DNA of 64,000 bases from contig NZ_JBANFI010000002.1 in the NCBI RefSeq assembly GCF_045055655.1, positions 372,001-436,000 on the forward strand, written 5' to 3'. The position numbers and the translations under genes are program-made. The notes below the pieces were generated by a model, which saw only the letters and a program-made list of their open reading frames with translations, was not told the origin of the DNA and did no database searches. The DNA comes from Marinospirillum alkalitolerans. GTDB taxonomy: Bacteria; Pseudomonadota; Gammaproteobacteria; Pseudomonadales; Halomonadaceae. Shown one piece after another: positions 59,113 through 64,000 of the stretch (position 1 is the stretch's first letter; every line of letters starts with the position of its first letter).

Positions 59113-60909
59113 ATGATCTACAAAAAATTGCTTCTTCCTGCCATTTTACTGGTTTTAGCCTGGGCGCTTTGGGCCAGTGCGGATTTTATGGAGATCGCCG
59201 CTGGCGTGGCACTCTTTATGTTTGGCATGTTTTGCCTGGAGGAAGGGTTTAAAGCCTTTACTGGCGGCACGCTTGAAGCCATTTTACGCCGCTCGACAGA
59301 TCGCTTGTGGAAAAGCCTCGCCTTTGGTGGCATCAGTACCACCTTGATGCAATCCAGCACCCTTGTCTCTTTAGTGACGATTTCTTTTGTCAGCGCTGAA
59401 ATGATCACGCTGGCGGCGGGGATTGGCATCATTATGGGAGCGAATATCGGCACCACGACCGGCGCTTGGCTGATTGCGGGCTTGGGCCTGCGGATTAATA
59501 TTGCGGCCTATGCGATGCCGATGCTGGTCTTTGGTGTGGTGCTGTTGATGCAAAAGAGCAAAGGCTTAAAGGCCGGAGGCTACCTGCTACTGGGTGCGGG
59601 CTTCCTGTTCTTTGGTATTCATTATATGAAAGAGGGGTTTGAGGCCTTTCAGGGCAGTTTTGATCTGTCTGTCTATGCCCTCTCTGGTCTCTGGGGTGTG
59701 CTGGTTTTTACGCTGATCGGTATGTTGATCACCGTGGTGATGCAATCCAGCCATGCCACCTTGTTGATTATTATCACTGCCCTCTCGACCGGACAGGTGA
59801 GCTATGAAAACGCACTGGCCTTGGCGATTGGTGCCAATCTGGGCAGCGCGATCACCACGGCACTCGGTGGCTTGGCGGCCAACTTGGGTGGACGGCGTCT
59901 GGCGATTGCCCATGTGGTTTTTAACGTGATTACCGCAGCTGTGGCCGTGACCTTTATCCTCCCGATTGGGACACTGGTGGATGTGATCGCCAGCTGGATA
60001 GGGATCGGAGCAGAAGATTATCTGCTCAAGCTGGCGCTTTTTCATACCCTTTTCAATATGCTGGGCGTGGTTCTGCTTGCCCCCTTTGTCAAACCGCTGG
60101 AAAGCCTGCTACAGCGTTATGTGCAGCAGAAGAAACAGGCCTCTGAGCAGCCCCTCTACCTTTATCCCGAAGCCTTGGAAACCAACCAGACGGCTGTCAC
60201 TGCAGTGCGCAAAGAAGTGGAGCACCTATTTGAGAATGCCTATGGCTTATTGGCACATGGCTTAAGTTTAAAGCGCCAAACCATCGATTCGGAAGAGCCC
60301 TTGTCTGAGGCGGTCAAATACACACGCCGTATCTTCCCGATTGATGTTGAAGATCTTTACGAAGAGAAGATCAAAAGCCTGCATAGCGAGATCGTGGCTT
60401 TTATTGGTGAAGCCCAAACGCGCGAGCTGAACCAAGCCGCCACAGAAGAGTTCTATCGCTTGCGTCAGGCGAGTCGCGATATCGTCGAGGCCGTCAAGGG
60501 GATGAAGCATCTGCATAGCAATCTTGAAAAGCATGGCTTGTCTTCTAACCCAGCCATTCGCGAACGCTATGATGCCATCCGCTTGCAGCTGGCCAAGCTA
60601 TTGCGTGAGCTGCGTCAACTCTTGAGCAATCAGGACCGTGAGTTCATCAGCCTGTCACTGGATGCGCTGAAAATTTCAGTCGAAAAATCCAGCCGTCAGC
60701 TGATTGATGAGCTGGATGAGATGATTCGTCATCGTCGTATCGTGGCCAGTATCGCCACATCGATTATGAATGACGAGAACTATGCGACCGAGATCGCCAA
60801 AAACCTGATCGATGCGATCCAGTTTTTGACTTCATCCAGTGTGGATTCCAGCGAGCAACTGGCACTGGATGACAAGGAGATCTCGGCCCTTGCCCAGAAG
60901 CCAGATTAA
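59113..60909 (+). CDS. Na+/phosphate cotransporter family protein with PhoU domain
   Basis: 598 residues: membrane domain of the Na/Pi cotransporter family, with two inverted repeats each carrying the QSS motif (TTLMQSSTLVSLV and TVVMQSSHATLLI) and GANIGTT/GANLGSA signatures, and a C-terminal PhoU-like helical domain (about 365-580). Resembles E. coli YjbB and NptA. Imports or, more likely with a PhoU tail, helps control phosphate. Followed 18 bases later by a small coiled-coil gene. Confidence 0.92.
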   Translation: MIYKKLLLPAILLVLAWALWASADFMEIAAGVALFMFGMFCLEEGFKAFTGGTLEAILRRSTDRLWKSLAFGGISTTLMQSSTLVSLVTISFVSAEMITLAAGIGIIMGANIGTTTGAWLIAGLGLRINIAAYAMPMLVFGVVLLMQKSKGLKAGGYLLLGAGFLFFGIHYMKEGFEAFQGSFDLSVYALSGLWGVLVFTLIGMLITVVMQSSHATLLIIITALSTGQVSYENALALAIGANLGSAITTALGGLAANLGGRRLAIAHVVFNVITAAVAVTFILPIGTLVDVIASWIGIGAEDYLLKLALFHTLFNMLGVVLLAPFVKPLESLLQRYVQQKKQASEQPLYLYPEALETNQTAVTAVRKEVEHLFENAYGLLAHGLSLKRQTIDSEEPLSEAVKYTRRIFPIDVEDLYEEKIKSLHSEIVAFIGEAQTRELNQAATEEFYRLRQASRDIVEAVKGMKHLHSNLEKHGLSSNPAIRERYDAIRLQLAKLLRELRQLLSNQDREFISLSLDALKISVEKSSRQLIDELDEMIRHRRIVASIATSIMNDENYATEIAKNLIDAIQFLTSSSVDSSEQLALDDKEISALAQKPD

Positions 60910-60927
60910 CCAAGGAGTGACAAGAAG

Positions 60928-61197
60928 ATGAAGCTGAAAAAAATCATGGAACGTGTCGCTAATTTTTTAGATGCAGATAGCCAAACTCAATATAAAGAGC
61001 TGTGTTCGATTCGCAAAATCTTGAAAGAGCTCAAACAGAAAGAGCGTAAGCTACGCGAGAAAAACCCAGCCAAGCTGAGTGAAGAAGAAGCCACTGAGCT
61101 GCAAATCAAGCTTGATGTGATTTATGCACAGCGTAAAAAAGGACTCGAGAAGGTCAAGCTGCTGCGTGAAGAGTTAAAGAAAGCCAAAAAGCAATGA
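60928..61197 (+). CDS. Small Lys/Glu-rich coiled-coil protein
   Basis: 89 residues, no signal or membrane segment. After MKLKKIMERVANFLDAD it is almost entirely predicted helix with heptad-like spacing, rich in Lys, Glu and Leu (KELKQKERKLREK, KKGLEKVKLLREELKKAKK). I do not recognise the family. AAGGAG lies upstream (60911-60916), and the 18-base gap suggests co-expression with the Na/Pi cotransporter. Confidence 0.75.
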   Translation: MKLKKIMERVANFLDADSQTQYKELCSIRKILKELKQKERKLREKNPAKLSEEEATELQIKLDVIYAQRKKGLEKVKLLREELKKAKKQ

Positions 61198-61238
61198 GCT
61201 ACTCAAGAGGCTAAGCCAGCCTAATCAAGGAGAAATTG

Positions 61239-62300
61239 ATGTCGACGCCCAATACAGTGAATTCGCCCACCGGTCTGATTTGGCTTCTCGGCCTAGCCGC
61301 GCTGATGGTGATTCTTGCTGGGCTGAAAGCTGCTGAGGCCATTGTTATTCCTCTCTTGCTGGCGCTATTTATTGGCATTATCTGCACACCGCTGCTGCAT
61401 TTTCTGACGCGGCGGCGTGTCCCCGTCGTGCTGGCTGTGGTCATTATCATGGCGCAGCTGGTGGTGTTTGGTTTTTTGTTCGGTCTGTTTGTCGGGAGTG
61501 CGATAGATAGCTTTGTTGATCGCCTGCCAGAGTACCAGCGGCGACTGGAAAGTGAGCTGGTGCAGCTCTTGCCTTGGCTCGAAGCGCTTGGGGTGCCGGT
61601 TTCCAGTCAGCAACTGCTCGATCATTTTAATCCATCGGTGCTGATGGATTGGGTGGGCAAGGCTTTATCCAACTTGGGCGCACTGATCACCAATCTGTTT
61701 CTGGTGCTGTTTATTGTGATTTTTCTGCTGCTAGAAGAAGCCACCTTTGGGGATAAACTGCGCCAAGCCTTGCCCAATGCGCATCGCTCCTTTGCTCAGG
61801 CCAACAGCTTTGTCCAGCAGGTGAATCGCTATCTGGTGATCAAATCGATTGTCAGTTTAATCACGGGTTTGTTGATCGCACTTTGGCTGTGGATTCTCGG
61901 TGTTGATTTCCCTCTGCTTTGGGGTGTTGTCGCCTTACTGATGAACTTTATTCCCAATGTTGGCTCTATCATTGCGGCCATTCCAGCCGTGTTGCTGGCC
62001 TTAGTGCAGCTGGGTTTATCTGAGGCCTTGCTGGTCGCCAGTGGTTATCTGGCTGTCAATGTTGTGCTGGGTAGCCTGATTGAACCCCGTTTTATGGGGC
62101 GCGGGCTGGGTTTATCCCCTCTGGTGGTTTTTCTCTCTTTGGTGGTCTGGGGTTGGTTGTTTGGCGTGGTGGGCATGTTGTTATCGATTCCACTGACGAT
62201 GATTGTCAAGATCGCGCTGGAGCAAACGCCTTCGACCCAATGGATTGCCGTTTTGCTCGGCAATGGGTTGCGACCGGCGACTGAAGAAAAAGAGGAATAA
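61239..62300 (+). CDS. AI-2E family transporter (PerM-like)
   Basis: 353-residue inner-membrane protein of the AI-2 exporter/PerM family: about eight hydrophobic segments, with LLALFIGIICTPLLHFL near the N-terminus, a periplasmic stretch, and the conserved C-terminal region with NFIPNVGSIIAAIPAVLLAL, LIEPRFMGRGLGLSPLVVFLSL (key IEPRFMGRGL) and WGWLFGVVGMLLSIPLT. AAGGAG precedes the ATG at 61239. The substrate is unknown in most members; some act as ion exporters. Confidence 0.92.
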   Translation: MSTPNTVNSPTGLIWLLGLAALMVILAGLKAAEAIVIPLLLALFIGIICTPLLHFLTRRRVPVVLAVVIIMAQLVVFGFLFGLFVGSAIDSFVDRLPEYQRRLESELVQLLPWLEALGVPVSSQQLLDHFNPSVLMDWVGKALSNLGALITNLFLVLFIVIFLLLEEATFGDKLRQALPNAHRSFAQANSFVQQVNRYLVIKSIVSLITGLLIALWLWILGVDFPLLWGVVALLMNFIPNVGSIIAAIPAVLLALVQLGLSEALLVASGYLAVNVVLGSLIEPRFMGRGLGLSPLVVFLSLVVWGWLFGVVGMLLSIPLTMIVKIALEQTPSTQWIAVLLGNGLRPATEEKEE

Positions 62301-62323
62301 GAGGAATAAGACTTGATCTCAAT

Positions 62324-62354
62324 AGGCGCGTTGATTATTGTGCGCCTTTCTTTT
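62324..62354 (+). terminator. Terminator after the AI-2E transporter
   Basis: AGGCGC (62324-62329) and GCGCCT (62342-62347) with a 12-base loop, followed by TTCTTTT. Confidence 0.75.
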
Positions 62355-62381
62355 GACTTGTTTATTGTTACGTTATAACAT
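62353..62381 (+). promoter_or_regulatory. Promoter with Zur-type box for the zinc transporter genes
   Basis: TTGACT (62353-62358), 17-base spacer, TAACAT (62376-62381), or TATAAC shifted two bases. Overlapping the -10, TGTTACGTTATAACA (62366-62380) matches the gammaproteobacterial Zur consensus TGTTATANTATAACA at all but two positions, and the flanking ATTTG extends it. Zinc repression is predicted. Confidence 0.7.
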
Positions 62382-62392
62382 TTGGGTTGAGT

Positions 62393-62503
62393 ATGAAGGG
62401 TTTTCTTTTATCACTGATTCACCTGAGCTTGTTGAGTCGTTTATTGCTACTGCTCCCGCTGATTTTTGCACTCTGGGGTGCCATCTATTGGGCGGTGAAA
62501 TAA
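62393..62503 (+). CDS. Small hydrophobic protein of 36 residues ahead of znuC
   Basis: ATG at 62393, TAA at 62501-62503, ending four bases before znuC. The peptide MKGFLLSLIHLSLLSR then runs into a strongly hydrophobic stretch (LLLLLPLIFALWGAIYWAV) and ends in Lys: a single predicted transmembrane helix. It sits 12 bases after the Zur-type box; TTGGGTTGAGT before the ATG gives only a weak ribosome binding site. Family not recognised. Position suggests zinc-regulated expression with the transporter. Confidence 0.5.
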   Translation: MKGFLLSLIHLSLLSRLLLLLPLIFALWGAIYWAVK

Positions 62504-62507
62504 AACG

Positions 62508-63278
62508 ATGACCACACCCGCTCAATTGGCCCGCTTCAATAATCTGACGCTGGGCTACGAAAAACATCCCGCTGTACATCATTTAAGCGGTGATCTGTTG
62601 CATGGAGATCTGTTGGCCGTTGTTGGCCCCAATGGCGGCGGTAAATCCACCTTGCTGAAAGGCATGATGGCTCAGCTGAAGCCCTTGGGTGGTCGCATAG
62701 AGTGGTCGCAGCCGCCTCAACTGGCCTATTTGCCACAACGCGCCCGTTTGGATCTCGATTTTCCACTGCGGGTCATCGATTTTGTGGCGCTGGGTTGCTG
62801 GCCGCAGGTCGGGGCATTCGGCGGTGTGCGCCGTACGGCGATTCAACAGGTCAGCCGTGCCTTGGAGCAGGTTGGCATGCAGCAGTTTGAAAAGCGCAGT
62901 CTGGATTCCTTATCCGGTGGGCAGCTGCAACGTGTGCTGTTTGCGCGCCTGATCCTTGAAGATGCACCTTTGATCCTGCTCGATGAGCCCTTTGCGGCAG
63001 TTGATGAAGCCACGCAGGAAGATCTGATGCATCTGATTCAGCACTGGCATCAGCAAGGGCGCACCATCATTGCGGTCTTGCACGATTTACAGCAGGTGAA
63101 GCGTCACTTCCCTCGCTGTCTGCTGCTGGCGCGTGAAGTGCTGGGTTTTGGGCCAACAGATCAGGTCTTGACTGAAGACAACCTCCGTCGTGCGCGCAAG
63201 ATGCAGGTTGCGTTTGACCCGCTGGCACCCATCTGTGACCTCCATCTCGATGAGGAAGCCGAGGCCAGCCATGCTTGA
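62508..63278 (+). CDS. znuC: Zinc/manganese ABC transporter, ATP-binding protein (ZnuC-like)
   Basis: 256 residues: Walker A VVGPNGGGKSTLL, Q-loop LPQRARLDLDFPL, signature SLSGGQLQRVLFARLI, Walker B LILLDEPFAAVD and switch His VLHDLQQV. The metal-transporter assignment follows from the sequence type, from the Zur-type box upstream and from the permease downstream, whose start overlaps its last eight bases. The C-terminus has an acidic segment with His (DLHLDEEAEASHA). Confidence 0.9.
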   Translation: MTTPAQLARFNNLTLGYEKHPAVHHLSGDLLHGDLLAVVGPNGGGKSTLLKGMMAQLKPLGGRIEWSQPPQLAYLPQRARLDLDFPLRVIDFVALGCWPQVGAFGGVRRTAIQQVSRALEQVGMQQFEKRSLDSLSGGQLQRVLFARLILEDAPLILLDEPFAAVDEATQEDLMHLIQHWHQQGRTIIAVLHDLQQVKRHFPRCLLLAREVLGFGPTDQVLTEDNLRRARKMQVAFDPLAPICDLHLDEEAEASHA

Positions 63279-64000
63279 GACCTTGTACTTGTGGTTTTTA
63301 GAACCCTTTTTAACGCCTGATTTTGGTTTTATGCGTCGGGCCTTGGTGGGGTGTCTGGTGCTGAGTCTTAGCGCTGCACCTGTTGGTGTTTTTTTGATGC
63401 TACGCCGCATGAGTTTGACCGGTGATGCCGTCGCCCATGCGATTCTACCTGGCGCGGCCTTGGGTTATATCATCGCTGGTTTGTCGTTAGGGGCGATGAC
63501 GCTGGGTGGCCTGCTGGCTGGTTGGCTGGTCGCGATGCTGGCCGGTGGCCTCGCCAGAGTCACCGTGTTGAAAGAGGATGCCAATCTGGCAGTGTTTTAT
63601 CTGGTATCGCTTGCACTGGGCGTGCTGCTGGTGTCCTCGCAAAGTCGCAATATTGACTTGTTGCACCTGCTGTTCGGCAGTGTCCTGGCGCTCAATAATG
63701 AAGCCTTGTATCTGTTGGGTGGGATCGCAACGCTGACGCTCTTACTGCTGGCGATTTTTCTGCGCCCGCTGGTTTTAGAGTGTATTGATCCGGATTTTTT
63801 ACAGCGACATAGTCGCTTAGGCACGCCGACCCATTTGGTTTTTCTCGCCCTAGTGGTGTTGAACCTGGTGGCTGGTTTTCAGGCCTTGGGTACCTTGATG
63901 GCGGTGGGCATCATGATTTTGCCGGCCACGGCAGCACGCTTTTGGACACGTCAGCTCGATAGCCTGTTGTTGTTGGCGGTGGTGCTGGCCATGCTGGGTT
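63271..64000 (+). CDS. znuB: Metal ABC transporter permease (ZnuB-like), cut by window edge
   Basis: The first 243 codons are present. The start ATG at 63271 overlaps the znuC stop by eight bases. Features of the ABC-3 permease family: LMLRRMSLTGDAVAHAILPGAALGY, the ILFGSVLALN-like LLHLLFGSVLALNNE and ALGTLMAVGIMILPATAARFW (conserved in ZnuB/MntB), with about seven hydrophobic segments so far. A periplasmic binding protein has not appeared yet and may lie beyond the edge. Confidence 0.9.
   Translation, partial: MLETLYLWFLEPFLTPDFGFMRRALVGCLVLSLSAAPVGVFLMLRRMSLTGDAVAHAILPGAALGYIIAGLSLGAMTLGGLLAGWLVAMLAGGLARVTVLKEDANLAVFYLVSLALGVLLVSSQSRNIDLLHLLFGSVLALNNEALYLLGGIATLTLLLLAIFLRPLVLECIDPDFLQRHSRLGTPTHLVFLALVVLNLVAGFQALGTLMAVGIMILPATAARFWTRQLDSLLLLAVVLAMLG

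Noticed and set aside
1..64000. CRISPR arrays, tRNA or rRNA genes, prophage
   Set aside because: No regularly spaced repeats, no cloverleaf-like sequences with TTCGANTC and CCA ends, and no phage structural genes were seen; the only mobile DNA recognised is the tnpB element.

Overview
The window is a stretch of gammaproteobacterial chromosome that spans the replication-origin neighbourhood. The order glyQ-glyS-gmhB-(gyrB-recF-dnaN-dnaA)-origin-rpmH-rnpA-yidC-mnmE-mnmG-rsmG-parA-parB-atpIBEFHAGDC is the one known from Pseudomonas and Oceanospirillales-type bacteria, and the long (806-residue) GyrB, the LPS-heptose genes, pilT/pilU-yggS-proC-yggT and hemCDXY fit the same group. I cannot name a species from sequence reading alone. 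Genes left of the origin (gyrB to dnaA) run leftward. Almost everything to the right runs rightward, as expected for leading-strand genes of two replichores.

Layout. 1-7952 (minus): a urea utilisation block read in the order atzF (allophanate hydrolase), uca (urea carboxylase), an FCD-type GntR regulator, urtA, urtB (cut by the window edge); its promoter region carries a possible sigma-54 element and the perfect palindrome CTTGTATACAAG. 8223-14428: an exported pentapeptide protein, a heptosyltransferase and a Kdo kinase head to head, glycyl-tRNA synthetase subunits, gmhB. 14539-29739: replication and partition core, with two origin-like gaps (20803-21372 and 25102-25477), at least ten perfect TTATCCACA boxes between 19.3 and 28.2 kb, and two parS sites inside dnaN and recF. 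29802-36998: complete F1Fo ATP synthase operon with its own promoter, stem-loops in every long intercistronic gap and a terminator. 37035-42924: uppP, apbE and a magnesium block mgtE-mgtE-mgtC, in which the second mgtE has a leader of about 400 nt, highly structured, with a 22-codon leader reading frame. 43103-50534: glmU-glmS and hemC-hemD-hemX-hemY. 50648-55165: pilU-pilT (minus) diverging from yggS-proC-yggT. 55162-56649: an IS200/IS605 (IS608-like) element with intact tnpB and only the tail of tnpA, inserted into the yggT stop codon. 56699-62297: xseA, an M23 peptidase, a Na/Pi cotransporter, a coiled-coil protein and an AI-2E family transporter. 62353-64000: a Zur-type box, a 36-residue membrane miniprotein and the start of a zinc ABC transporter.

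The points most worth a second look are the mgtE leader (possible leader-peptide Mg2+ sensing), the DnaA-box plus DnaA-trio array upstream of mnmG with a 17-base copy of its core in the rpmH-dnaA gap, the exactly reconstructable insertion of the tnpB element, the putative urea-operon control region, and the unannotated-looking small protein ahead of znuC. No tRNA, rRNA or CRISPR array was seen.
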